The notes under the pieces are model-generated. The model was not told where the DNA came from, ran no database searches, and worked only from the letters and a program-made list of their open reading frames with translations. Positions 44,482-57,883 of a stretch of DNA of 64,000 nucleotides are shown piece after piece. Positions within the stretch are counted from its first letter, which is position 1; the number at the start of each line of letters is the position of its first letter. The stretch spans positions 35,761,501-35,825,500 of the forward strand of contig OX485805.1 of the NCBI GenBank assembly GCA_950295325.1, given 5' to 3'. The DNA is from Polytrichum commune. Its lineage: Eukaryota; Streptophyta; Polytrichopsida; Polytrichales; Polytrichaceae. A program made the position numbers and the translations under genes.

Positions 44482-47400
44482 TCAACAAGGGTGTTTAAAG
44501 GCTCCATATCGCCGGTTGACAGGCTTGTTGTGCCTTGCGTTACTTAAATATAAACCTTGGCGATGTCGCCAATACAACAAGAAAAACGCCACCGAAAAGA
44601 ATCCAACTCCAACACCAATTAGAAAGCCCGGCAAGGAGATGATGTCTTCAAAAGAAACCGCCTCCTTCAAGACATGTGGCTCCGGAGCTTGTGGTGTCGA
44701 GTTGCACAATTGGTGGATCACCTCTCCGCAAAGTCCATCGTTACCCGGAAGGTAAGAAGTGTTTGAAAACCCCGTAAATTGGCCACCTGTAGGTATTGGT
44801 CCGCTTAGATTGTTGAAAGACACATTGAAGATTTGAAGATACGATAAACTTCTCAAATTGGAAGGAATCTCCCCAGTGAGATTATTGCGAGAGAAATCAA
44901 GTCTTTCCAGTTGTGAAAGGTTTCCTAAGGTTGTAGGAATATTGCCGGTGAGTTTGTTGTTGGACAAATATAAGTACAACAATCCGCTCAATTGCACGAT
45001 GCTTGGAGGAATGTCATCTGTGAGAGCATTGGAGGACAAATCCATGTATGTGGTAGTTAGAAGAATATAGGTATATTTTAGTGGTGTAAGGTCGACAGTT
45101 TGAACCAAGGTGAACTCATTCAAGCCACCTAGATTTGAGGATAAAACTTTGTAACCCAACAAAGAATGAAGGTCCGGAGGGATTGAACCTGTGAGGGTAT
45201 TGAATGACAAATCTAGCACCTGAAGGCTTTTGAGCCTCGTAATCCATAGAGGAATTGGGCCTATCAACTTGTTATGTGCAAGGGTCAAAACACGTAGAGC
45301 ACTAAGGGTGTGAGCTGCAACTTGCGGCTCTAGTCCTGAACGGATGTCCCCAGTAAGTTGGTTATGACTAAGGTCAATCAGGACAATACTTGAGTTTTTG
45401 GTTCCAAAATCTAGGGGAATAAGTCCTGTAATTTGGTTGCGTGTTGCTGAAAAATATTTTAAAAAATTAAATAGGCTAAAGTCATGTTGAAGTGGCCCAT
45501 AAAAAAGGTTCCCCCCTATCCGGAGTGTTTGTAATCCCGCGCCCCAATCTGTGCTATAAAGATTGGATAGAAACAATGAGACACTATTGTTGAGATAGTT
45601 GTCTGATATATCCAAGGAAAACATAGAGTATAAATATGAGTTATTATATATGGATGGTGCCAAGGGAAATTCGCCCATGAACATGTTACTTGATAGGTCT
45701 AGATGTTGTAATTGGTAAAAATGAAAAATGAATTTCGGTATTCTTCCCGATAGACGATTTCTACTTAGATCCAAGTAGGTCATACCGCTGAGATTGCCGA
45801 ATTTGTTGGGGATAGGGCCTGTAAGGTGATTGTTTGATAGGATTACCTCTTGGACTGCGTATTGAGGAGCGTTTTGATAACCATATTGGAGTGAGGATTG
45901 AGGATTTGATAAAGGAGGAATGGGACCGGTTAAGTTGTTGAATGAAAGATCTAAGTAAGTAAACGAAAGGTTTCCAAGGCACGTAGGGATGCTCCCACTC
46001 AAGTAAGATCTAGTCAAATATAATGAGGTAAGATTAGCAAGGTTGCAAAACGATGAAGGGATTGTATTCTTATCAACGTTGAAGTCGTTGTTGCTCAAGT
46101 CCATATCTGTTAGTTCGTTGAGTGATCCAAGTGTCTTTGGAATAACACCTGTAGAAAAAAATACATAATCAATTATCAAACTAACGGGAAGAAAGTAAAT
46201 GGAAGACATATCATGAGGTGTTAAAATGAGTCTTCCCCCAATGAACCGAAATGAAATGTTTTTGGTTCAAACCTCTACATCAATTCCAAGCATGCACTAA
46301 AGAGTTACGGAACATGAAGAGTTTTATATGCAAAACAATCAACTCCCAACTAAACTAGGTTTCAGTAAAGAATAATTGTATCAGCTTAAATGAGGGTCAT
46401 CATTGCGTAAAATGTATCAAAAGGGTTTTTGTTTGTTCATAAGCCAAATGCACTTTTATTGAGGAGCCTAGAAGAAATGTTGATGTCATCAAGAATCTAT
46501 TGCATATTTTCCCTAGTAGATAGAACTTATGGATAAACTTTCCACATCTTTTGGAACTTAAAGTATCAATGTCATAAAGCTTACAAAAGGAAGATTTAAC
46601 TATGACCCTCCTAATATACACTAGGTCTACTTGGAGAAGGCCACACGACTTGGTTACATCAATGTTCTTTTTCTACTTCTTAATGGAAACACTTAGAGTC
46701 CCATTTGCTTAATATAAGCATCACATCCAAACAAAAATGATAAAATCTAGATTCATCTATGGATTTCATAGCAATAGATATGATGTTAATGACATAATGT
46801 TGTAAAATGAGAATCGAACAAATTTCCGTGGCCCATCCCCAGGGAGTGCACTGTTCAAGTACTGTATTTATACACGTAGGTGCACAAAAGGGGTATTATT
46901 TAAAACAAGCATGTACAAAATGTACGTACAAGAGACATATTGCTATTAAGCAAGAAGTAGATATACATGAGGCTATAGAAAAATATATGTAAAGTACGCA
47001 TTTACGCGTTTACGCGTTCAAGTCAGACCTAGACCAAGAATCATGTGTTTTTTCATCCACTAAGTAACGACTTTATAACTAAAAATCCATGATTTGATAT
47101 TATACATATAATAGGGCCATATTTTTGCATTTCCAAACATTTGTACACATGTTATATACAATTTCTGTATTTGTTTTTGGACCCTTGTGTATGTATGGAA
47201 ATGTATTTTGAAGCAATGAGATTTGTAAGTATATTGCTTGATTTTAGCAAAAATAAAATGTATACAAGGGTATTTTAATAAGGGGCATGCACGCACGTGA
47301 TGCTTGGTTTTAATGAATAGTGCACTCCCTGAGGGCCCATCGTATTTTATTGTGTGGATCAAAAATTGGGTTAGCTTATAAATTAATAAGATAAGTATTC

Positions 47401-50400
47401 AAACCTAAAATGCTAAAATTTTCTACAACTATTAGTATTTATGGATTATATTGATCTTCTATTGATCTCATATTTTAAATCCACAATAATTCCTATTCAT
47501 GTAGAAAACTTTCATTTCATATTTCATAGATTTGAGTAGGCAATTTTATGGACTCAACAATGGTGTGTGTCAAGATAAGATGCATTGAACATAATTATCA
47601 TGCTATGTCAATATTCTAGTGGGCCATAGTAATAGGTGTGAAAGGTGCAGCTATAGGTTTAAATACATCAAGCTTCACAATTCATTTTCCCCATTGGATT
47701 TCAAATCTGATATTGAATAAGTTTGAGTTGATTCTGGACTAGTCCGGAACTTGTATTTCTTATGGACATTACTTGCAACTTTGTTTTAAAATGTAATGGA
47801 AGTTTGTGCCTAATTCAATACCTTATCCTAATCAAACACCTATATTTGAGGGGTGTGTGGTTAGGTGTGGATCAGATACCAAAAAAATACGTGCTCAAAG
47901 AGATTGGATTACATTTTTGAAATATGCATACCATTCTAATGAGAGGATCCAAGTTAAGTTTATGGCTTCAATAGTTTTCTGACTTTGAATAACCATAAAA
48001 ACATGGAAACTCATAAAAATCAAGAGGTTGATGCTAAAATCTCATATCACATTCTTGAATCCAAGAAAAATGCAAATTGAGAATCATGGCAAATCTCAAA
48101 ACTCAACCGTTTAAGACATGTTTACCTGTAAGGTTGTTGGCGGATAACCATAGTTTTTGAAGGTGTGTCAAGTTACCCAATGTTGTGGGTATGGGACCCG
48201 TCAAGTAGTTGTTACCAAGTTGCAAATTCGTCAGGTTTTGGAAGTTGCCTAAGCTTGGAGGAATACTCCCTGGCCAATAATCATGCAAACAAATAAATAA
48301 TAGATCAAACTATCAGAATATATGGAAGATGAATTATCCAAAGTAATATTTTAAGATTATGCCAATTATGCTTTAAAAATATAATGAAAAAATGAAGCAC
48401 ATTTTGTGTTAGGAGTGTCCTATATACAACTCCATGTAAATATCATATTTACCTCATCAATTTTTTTAGAAAAAACTTCAAGATTAGTTTGAGTATTCAT
48501 TTTCAATTTATCTTATAGAGAAACAATTTGTGAATGACATTGCCAAACTTCATGTTCCGTCACTTTGGGCAGGAGGGTAATATGTCAAGGTTTGAAAATA
48601 CACATGTTGTGATTCTCAAACGACAATGGCCTAGGTTTTTGTGTCGTGGCAAGGTCCCCATGCATGGAACACAAAATCTCCTTGGAAAGCTTGAGGGAGC
48701 ATGTTATTTAGCAATATTATGAATCACAATCATAGCTCTTGATTACGTGAAATGCATACAACTTACAAGGCTTTGACAAATCACATACATACCCTACTTT
48801 TTCACCATTCACTCTCAAGACTAGAAGAATAGTAGACACCCCCACCCCCTTTCTCTCTCTCTTTTTAAGAAAGAATATTCAAAACATTTCAATTCAAGAA
48901 GCAATTAGGATTTAATAAAATATGGGTAAAAAAATTGTTCAAAAATAACAATGCATCTAAGAGCATTTGTTCAGTTCATTTGAGGCATGTACATGGGTAA
49001 TACAATTTTTTTGAGGAAGAAACTAAAAGAGTATGATGAGCTTCTTAATTTTACATGCTTTGAAAAGAAATGTGGTCAAAAACTCCCTCTATATGTGTAA
49101 ACTTCATAAAAACATAGTGTGCATGCAACTAAACGTGTTCACAAATAGAGTTGCATGCCAACTCTATAGTAGGGTCCATTAATAAATGCGCAAGTATGGA
49201 ATTTTATTTTCTCCAAAATTCATGCATAATATTCGATGTTCACTTAAAACCAAGTTCAACCAAAAAGATACAACAAGAGCTAGAGCTCAGCTAGGGGCAT
49301 CCATGTTGGTAGGAAAATGTGAACAAGTGGAGGCCCTGGAGGGAAAGTAGCTATGCGAGGAAAATTGTGTGTGTGTGTGTTTTCCTTCTCTCCAATTCTT
49401 AGTATATTTTCCTTTGCCTGCACATGCTTATACATTGTGTTGATTGAAACTCCAATAAGACCAAGAAAATAATGTTGTCTTCCTTTATGAAGCAAGCTCT
49501 TATTTGAAGATTCAACAATTGACATAAATATTTTTTATACATGCTTTGATAGGACTTGTATTATGGGTGCCAAAGAAAGTGACAAGTTTCTTAATTTGAT
49601 CAAGATAGAATATGTTGGCACAAAAATAATTCAAGAGGCTCTCTATGACCTTTTGGTTAAACTTCAAAGCAATGGTATTTTATAACAATAGTTGTTGAAC
49701 CCCACTTTCTTTATGATTTACTCTATGAGTGAACATTTCCAAATCGAGGAAACGATGGATAGTGTGACAACTATGAATATTTTTCTTCTATACTAGATTA
49801 CCATTATTGATGCTCAAGCATTTGAATACAATATTTAGCACCCTTAAAACCCTTCTTACTTGCATTTATTTGAAAATCAATATGTTACAAACATCATGAC
49901 TTTATATAATTTAGTGATTGATGGGGTACCTGAAAGGAGATTCGAGGAAAAATCCAACCAAGTTAGTTGAGAACAATCTCCCAACGTAGAAGGAATAACA
50001 CCTATTTGCAAATGCAATGTCTCTTAGTATACGTACCTTTGCAACTTTGAACGATAGAATACGATGGTATTGCATCATGGTTAAACTTCAAAGCAATGGT
50101 ATTTCATAACAATAGTTATTGAACCCCACTTTCTTTATGATTTACTCTATTGAGTGAACATTTCCAAATCGAGGAAACGATGAATAGTGTGACAGCTATG
50201 ACTATTTTTCTGTTATAGATTACCATTAATGATGCTCAAGCATTTGAATACAATATTTAGCACCCTTAAAACCCTTCTTACTTGCATTTATTTGAAAATC
50301 AATATGTTACAAACATCATGACTTTATACAATTTAGTGATTGATGAGGTACCTGAAAGGCGATTCGAGGAAAAATCCAACGAAGTTAGATGAGAACAATC

Positions 50401-53400
50401 TCCCAACGTAGAAGGAATAACACCTATTTGCAAATGCAATGTCTCTTAGTATATGTACCTTTGCAACTTTGAACGATAAAATATGATGGTATTGCATCAT
50501 GGTTAAACTTCAAAGCAATGGTATTTCATAACAATAGTTATTGAACCCCACTTTCTTTATGATTTACTCTATTGAGTGAACATTTCCAAATCGAGGAAAC
50601 GATGGATAGTGTGACAACTATGACTATTTTTCTTTTATAGATTACCATTAATGATGCTCAAGCATTTGAATACAATATTTAGCACCCTTAAAACCTTCTC
50701 ACTTGCATTTATTTGAAAATCAATATGTTGCAAACATCATGACTTTATATAATTTAGTGATTGATGAGGTACCTGAAAGGAGATTCGAGGAAAAATCCAA
50801 CGAAGTTAGATGAGAACAATCTCCCAACGTAGAAGGAATAACACCTATTTGCAAATGCAATGTCTCTTAGTATACATACCTTTGCAACTTTGAATGATAG
50901 AATACGATGGTATTGCATCAAGTTCTTTAGAATCTTTCTAGCAAACTATACATTCTCATTCTACAATGCTAATAAAACTGACAACTTTATCATATAGAAT
51001 AAATAATGTTTTACAACCTTTGCATCAAATTGAAGTAATAATATTATAGCGATTTTTGAATTTGACAAACTTTTATAAGTGGTTTAGAATATATTCAATT
51101 GATATATTCGACAAGGAATTTTTTCTTAGTATATATACATGTCAAGATGTAATAATGTCAATATTTACCTGAGATGTTATTAGACCCAATATAAAGATAT
51201 TGCAATTGTGAACAATTTCCGATGGTTGTAGGAATTGTACCTAGATCACCCCTCAATGTTTGGTTAAAGTGGTCAAATCAAATCGTTCCCACAAAACAAT
51301 GTTGAATTATACTAGTTCACTGTCTCACTGCCATTATGGTTATTGATTCCTCAAATCACAACTTTGTATCAAGCTCATCAAATGATTGTTACAAATTTTC
51401 TAAGATTCCAACAAGAATTTTTTTTTATGGAATTAAACTATTCATTGTTTATAAATGTACATAATGAATACAATATGATGTCAATTTGGTATAGAATACT
51501 AGATATTAAACATTATTCATAATTCTTTTTATAAACATCAAATTTTCAATTCTATACTAGAAAATTTATCATAAACATTTTTTAAATCTACATAATAGTA
51601 TAGAAAGTTCTATGAGCAAATCAAATTCATCACATCATATGTCAATTCTTACTTATATCTAAGGTATTGCATTAAGCCCATGCATCAAATTGAAAATTCC
51701 AAAGTTGTTAAGTTAAATTTGGTTTCTTTTTATATGCATGTGTTTATACTCTTACATAATAATCATCTATTACACATCAATATTAAGAAAGTTCAAATGT
51801 TTGCAGCTTGACTGTGTATTAAGAAAGTTTGATTCGGCAATTTGGTTTGACTATCATATAGCTTACCAGTGAGTTGGTTTCTCCAAAAATCGAGCGTTTG
51901 GAGTTGCTTCAAAATACCAATACTTGAAGGAATACTTCCAATTAGATTGTTGTTACTAACATCTAAGTATGTCAAATTTTGGCACCATCCAAGATTGAAA
52001 GGAATGTTCCCTGCAATGAAATTCAATGAATTTCAAAATAGATTTTGCTTCATCCATATGAATATCAAGTGCTAATAAAAGCTAAGGTAAAAATTATACA
52101 TTCACGATCTCTCTCTCGCTCTCCATGTTACTTTCAATAAGCAAGCAAGTAAAGTAGAAAGACTTTAATTAGCCCAAAATTCACATGATGAGAAGGAAAA
52201 ATTATTGTAGTCAGGTGAGATATTCTATCACCATGCATTATAATTTTTTTTCATCAAAATCATTCTCTTAGATGCATTGAATGTTAAATTGTAAAATGTT
52301 AGAAATAAATGACGAATTTTCAAGTCATGAGTACCTTGAACCTTAATCAAAAAAATTCTTTATTCTATCACTAATGCACAATTACATAAGAATTTCTATG
52401 CTAATCTATAAGCCAATCCATATTGGGAGATCAAGATGCAAGATTTTACATTGGGATAGTTGTCCCAGTGCAAGAGGAATGATCCCTATTTACGAATCCA
52501 ACATCTTTTTGGTAGTCAAAGTTATAATGATCGTACATGAAGACACATTTATATGTGATGTGCATCAACCTTTTTTTTTGAGTATTCTAGAATTAGTGAT
52601 GGCAATGCAACAAACTTTAAATTTAGGTACCCTATGATCCGCATAATTATAATTATATATATGCTTGGTAAGACTATTAAAAAAAAAATCTTTTTACCTA
52701 TACCAATCTTATGCAAATTTTTATACTACTCATGAGGAGAGTAAAATTTGCAACCCTGTGTTCTCTTTAAATCATTGCCAAGTGACAATTGAGCATTTGG
52801 GAAGTCAAGGGGCAAAAAAAACCTAGCCACTTTCACCAAGTGGGGTTGAAACTTTGTCGCCCATTAATACTTTAATTGAAGTTATTTCATAATATCAATG
52901 CATGCCTATGTTAGACAACGGTCTTCAAGTTGACTAAAGTGTACACAAATGACACTTGCCATTAGTATGCTTGGAAATATCTTCCTCTTGCATACTAAAA
53001 TGTAATCACATGACACTTGCCATTAGTATGCCTAAAATATCTCCCACTTGTATACTAAAACGCACGACTATCATCTAAAATATCCCAATAAGCTACTACA
53101 AACATCATAATGTAGATATCTTTTTACATAAAGAAGTTATTTATGTTGACAAATGGAATCATATTGGCAAATAGCGTGTGTGACATTTTGAGATCTCTAG
53201 GCATCTAGTTTAGGACCTTCGCAGATAGTATACATGACACTAAATACCATAAACAAAGTAGTGGTAGTTGCTTGGTTTCTAAGTTGATCATCTGCACATG
53301 GGTCTTTGACGAATTGGGTTAGATAAACTACTCACCTGAAAACTGATTACTGCCGAGGTCGAGTGAGTGGAGAGATGTACAATTTCCTAGTGAAGCTGGA

Positions 53401-55222
53401 ATTGAACCTAATGAAATACATGAAGCATCTTGTATCAATATCTTACTCTGCAAGCTTATGATCAAAATATAACTTACGGGAAGGTGGAAATTTACAAAAT
53501 ATTATACCAATGTATTCACCATATGATAGTGATAACTATTTGTGTATTAGATGAATTGCCTATACATATGCTCGTGGGCTTTGAATGTACATAGGCTCTT
53601 GGCCATTGCTTTTAACTATAATCATGGGTATTACTTGTGTTGATTAGTAGTAGCATGCGTTTTATATTCATTTGATATTTCACTGGTTTTTGCATTGTTT
53701 TCTTCCAAATACAATTATAGGATATATTGAAGGTTGGTGCATTGCTAAATTTTGTGCATATGGTATTATGTATGTAGACTTGTGTAACCTTGTCCACCTA
53801 CCAATTCAAAGTTACACCAACAATTAACAGATCACACATGACTTCTGAAGCATGTGTGGATCTTATTTGGTCACTCTTCTTAATTGGTCACCTATGTTAC
53901 GAGTGGTATATATAATGGCAAGGATGGACACCAACAAGACATGTGTTAGGGACTCTTACAACTTTTGCATCTCTAACTTCGATGCAAACACTTGACACGA
54001 CAACATACTCCATGATTTGCTAGCACTAACTGGATGAACACAATTTGTGTTTTTACAATTAACAGTCAAGATTGGCGTTGGAGTTGGAAGTGCCCTCAAT
54101 GAAATGAAAGTGATTCCAGAAATTCAGGAAGCCATAAAGCTTACGAAACCAAGAATACATGAACATGATGTCAAACATGCTAATATCCTAGAGCAACGGA
54201 GTGCATTAGGCTCCGCTAAATAGAAGTTACTCAAGATCATCAACTGGATGGTCCAGTTGAAATAGACACAGAGCTGGGCATAGAAGAGACCGACACACAC
54301 ACAGGGACGCAACATTCATCAGCACTCAGAAAGCTCCGACATTCTTACCACTAAGACTGCTGCCTGAAAGCCAGAGCACCTGCAACCGAGGTAGGTCCCC
54401 AAGCTCACTGGGGATGCCTCCTCCAAGGTTATTGTTGCTCAGGTCTAACACCACCAACTGCTTCAGGCTCCCGAAAACGGGTGAAATCGTGCCCTTTAAA
54501 AAACCCTGGATCCCAGAGGTGAGATTAATCCCGACCACCTGCTGCAAGGAGTTGCATGTCACTCCCACCCACGTGCGGCAATGGCTGAAACTTGAAGTTT
54601 TATTTTTGTTTCCCGAATTACTCGTCCAGCTGGCTAGGATACCGGAGGAGTCAACAAAGCTCTTCTTGATGGCGAGGAGTGCATTGAGCTCATCCGGTCC
54701 ACTACTAGATGCTGCTGCTGCCGCCGCCGTGGTGAGTTGATAACCGCGAGGAATGTTTGTCATCATCAAGATCCTCGATGGTGATCTTCTGCGACTTATA
54801 AGATCATCACGTTTGCCAGGTGACGTGGACTCTTGGGAGTGCGTGATTTCATCAAATAATGAGACGTCCTCCTCCTTACCCCGAGTTAAAATCCTTGGTC
54901 GACTTCCACTGCTCCACTGGACTGTCGGAGTTTGATCATCCCCAGTAGTAATATCAACACCATCGGAAATTTGAACGGACAGGACTGAGGAAGTGCGAAG
55001 GAGGGTGATGAAGAGCAACGAAATTAATGCGTTCGGCGCTATAAACTGCTGATGAACGGGTATTTGAGTCGTTCCAGAAAGCAACAGCCGGCTATTGCTA
55101 GGCTTTATGCCGATCATCTTGGTCACTTGAAGCGATTTGGTCCGTCTATTGCACACCTTCTCATCACACACCAGCAGAGACTTGGCCCCCATGATAATTT
55201 GTACAATGTTTGGGCCCGTCAT
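44482..55222 (-). CDS. LRR receptor-like protein B (no kinase), intact frame
   Basis: Ten exons inferred from phase-1 GT-AG junctions: 55222-54349, 53407-53336, 52010-51867, 51240-51169, 50844-50773, 50423-50352, 50001-49930, 48269-48126 and 46148-44482 (nine listed plus a skipped relict at 52485-52414). They join to an open frame of 1062 residues. Order: hydrophobic signal segment near 64-83; a Ser/Arg-rich linker with an Ala run; LRRNT with a CRTWVGVTC cysteine pair; about 22 plant-type LRRs; an island-like break; final LRRs; a PIPTGGQFTGF..LPGNDGLCG C-cap; an acidic juxtamembrane stretch; a TM helix (GFLIGVGVGFFSVAFFLLYW); and a tail of about 30 residues ending GAFKHPC. No kinase domain follows, so this is a receptor-like protein that would need a partner kinase. 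Family role: cell-surface recognition of peptides or microbial patterns. The start codon is uncertain, as in gene A. Confidence 0.87.
46838..47333. mobile_element. hAT-type MITE in the last intron of LRR gene B
   Basis: Inverted termini CCCAGGGAGTGCACT and CTCAGGGAGTGCACT are flanked by the 8-bp direct repeat GGCCCATC (46830-46837, 47334-47341). Copy A has the empty site with a single 'ggcccat', which fixes the boundaries. Short open frames inside are not genes. Same family as 30501-30777. Confidence 0.95.
49650..50930 (-). repeat. Tandem exon-intron unit, three copies (gene B)
   Basis: A unit of 421-422 bp containing a 72-nt LRR exon occurs three times, with exons at 49930-50001, 50352-50423 and 50773-50844. 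The two outer units on the 5' side of the gene read DCSHLTSLDF, while the third reads DCSQLTWLDF as in gene A. All keep the splice sites and frame. Confidence 0.93.
52414..52485 (-). pseudogene. Relict 72-nt LRR exon in gene B
   Basis: Same degenerate exon as at 23188-23259, with the AG acceptor kept and the donor lost. Its presence in both copies shows that the decay predates the duplication. Confidence 0.7.
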
Positions 55223-55875
55223 ATACCCGGAGTACCTGGCTGCTAACGAAAACTGTGAAATCTTCTCTATCGATGCCCGAATGTTATGAAGAAAAAAGAC
55301 GATAGCAGAGCAACACTGGTACGTGCCCGGCCTGCATGCAACTTCATTCTGGTTGCTTAGATATAATTAAGCAGAGAGCAATGAACGGGAAGAATCGACC
55401 AATTGTTACAGATGAGCCGGTTGAAGTTTTAAGACTTCAGGAAAAATTACAGATCATTTTTGAGGAATAGTTCAGATTCATAGAGGAAAACCTGAAAGAT
55501 CAGAACATATAGCCAGTTGGACTTGGAAACACTAGGATTCTGACCCATTGTAACCAAAATCCTACCCGGACACCGCGGAGAGCAGCAGTCTCGTCCATAC
55601 ATTTGGTCCTGCTGCTACCCGCAGAAGATGGCTCTTAAGTGATGGCGATATGGGTGCATCGCCGTGGGATCTGGTGCGGAACTAGCTCAGAGTCAAGGCG
55701 GGCTGCAAAATTCAAACCCCTAAGCGCAGCATGCCACAAATTCAAAGCTGCACACTTAATCACTTACATCCTGTGAATTGGGAGCATGATTCACTCACTA
55801 GATTTAGAATGGTTGTGATAGGAAACGTACCATGTACTGAACTGGGAATAAGCGCTGAGAAACTGTGCTCAGCGG
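55223..55875. promoter_or_regulatory. 5' flank of LRR gene B (presumed promoter)
   Basis: Upstream of the minus-strand start and conserved with 26010-26688. No specific element can be supported. Confidence 0.4.
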
Positions 55876-56605
55876 CTTTCAGTGTGTATGTTTGACAAAT
55901 TTCATTTGACGTTTTCAAAAGAAAAAATGTATGTCAATTGACATATATATTTTATTCTAAAATGTCACCTCAATTTTGAGTTACACAATATTTTAGAAAA
56001 ACTAATCCTTTGAATAACTAAAATATAATTTTGATTTGTAACAAAAAAACTATCAATTGAGTGTAAGTAGCCTTCGGTCTCGCATGTTTCTCCAAATGTT
56101 GAAGTTGGTAGCCCAATCCATTGCATCCACTTCAAGCCCACAAAGAGACACATGCATAAGAGCATTGAGGGTTTTCAAGTTCAACCAATCGCGCAAGTGG
56201 TTTTTGATTGCATTTTGTTTGGGAAATCCTCTCAAACAGATAACTATACTTGATAGAATGAGTATAATTTTCTACCAAAGTTGCATAATTTTAGGCCAAT
56301 TTATGTGCCATTGCAAATTGCTACGACATATGTGCTAATATCGTTTTGTTCTCTTATTCATGTCGAAATGTTTCCATAAACTCTAGGAGTTCTCCCTTAC
56401 ACATCCCTTACACATCCCTTACACTTCCTTCTTCAGTGTATTGAAACATTAACAATATCCTCTCGAGCCACAATTTGGTATTTGTGATTTGGTCACTATC
56501 ATCACTTGGATAATTACGAGGGCTGAAAAATTTGGATGCTTTACACTCTACAAACACCTTAGAGCACACACTAATTCTCTTGAAATGTATGGTAAGTGTG
56601 CATGT
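55876..56605 (-). mobile_element. hAT transposon remnant (copy B part)
   Basis: Left terminus CAGTGTGTATGTTT followed by transposase debris on minus: RGFPKQNAIKNHL, LNLKTLNALM and LFSPRN-like (FFSPRNY) motifs. Unlike copy A it has no satellite insertion. The similarity to A stops at about 56605, inside the element. Confidence 0.72.
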
Positions 56606-57087
56606 GAAGTATGTGAAGTAAAATATAGATACTACGACCTTAGAAGCGTTGTGCAAAAATGCATATTCATTCAACCCAACAATTTAGTCCCAACCAAATT
56701 AATAAAATAAAGTTCACATTTGTTATGAAATATAGTATATAGATATTCATCCAACCCCAATGGAGTTGGAGCATTCTTAAGTTCGACCCACACTCTACCT
56801 TTATTTTGAGGAGCACACATATGACTAATATGTGCCTACTATAGTTACATATGGAACTATAATTATTATGATAACACAATCCTACCAACTTCTCATTCAA
56901 CGTGGTATATGGGCTTATTAACTAAAATGAGACAAATGGTCCGCTCATTTTAATGTGGGAACGTGATGGGAACGTCATATTTGCAAGTTTGTTCACCCGA
57001 GAAAATAACCGTAGAGGTTCCTTAAACCACAACAATGTATTCCAATGAAACCAGGCAAACAATCAACTGGCATATGGAAGATCCCAT
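56606..57087. other. Spacer, nothing recognised
   Basis: Sequence between the end of duplication B and the truncated LTR. No gene or repeat signature is seen. Confidence 0.45.
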
Positions 57088-57883
57088 TGTGAGGCCAAAC
57101 CCCCCACCCTTAAGCGTCCGTAGTCCGAGTAGTGGGTTTGGGCTCACATTCCTCCGCGGTATTGGATTTGGACTTGGATGAGTCCATAGTGCAAGGTTCA
57201 CCCTTCAAGTGGTCTTGGATTTAACTGGAATTTCACTTTTAACAACTCAATGTACGATTTCAATACGTATGTGGAGAATGCACAAGTTAACTATGTTATT
57301 TTAACCTCCTTATGCTCGGGTGCTATTTTGTCTTTGTTTGCTTCTAACGTCCATCCGGCTGCTTTAGCTACACAAGCCCTTAAGGATATCCCTCTCCTAA
57401 ATGGAGTCCGTGCCGTTGACTCTATACTACCACTTGAACTATCACTTGTGTATTCCGTATCGCTACTATAAGAGGTCTCACTTGGTGTCTCCATACCGTA
57501 CATAAGCCTTTAAGTATTAAGAAATACTTATGTGACTTATGTCAATCTCTCCCTCGCACCTTTGGTCTTTGCTTCCTTTGTCTTGCCATCGCGAGAGTGC
57601 TCCACATTCTCCGTTAAGTTGTGCACGTGGTTTATTTTTAAAGAGAGGATGCAAGTGTTAAAAAAAACACTATTCTCTATAGTCAATCTCAAATACATTT
57701 ACTTGTGAAAGCCACACATAACACTAACTAGCATAATGTAACTAACTACTTGTCTATGAGCTAATTAGGTAGGCTATCTACTAAGCTCCTTCATGAACCC
57801 ATCTCTTTACTTTCTAATTATATAAACCTAGCTCCTTCATAAACCCAGCTCCTTCATAAACCCAGCTTCTTAGCTTCTAACTA
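57088..57883. mobile_element. Truncated LTR, same family as 59791-61938
   Basis: Matches 59791-60586 base for base at a constant offset of 2703 with only about five differences in 796 bp. It starts at the same TGTGAGGCC terminus and breaks off within the 'cccagctccttcataaa' minisatellite. The near identity means that both copies are recent. Mirrored short open frames in both copies are not genes. Confidence 0.92.

Larger units (their letters stand above)
43342..56605. repeat. Segmental duplication, copy B
   Basis: Direct copy of 15178-28134. See that entry for extent and differences. The B-only insertions are at about 43547-43664 and 46838-47333. Confidence 0.95.

Noticed and set aside
57291-57503. 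70-codon minus frame, repeated identically at 59994-60206
   Set aside because: Both lie inside the LTR and identity is explained by the recent LTR copying. A Ser/Thr-rich peptide without family resemblance is not enough for a gene call.
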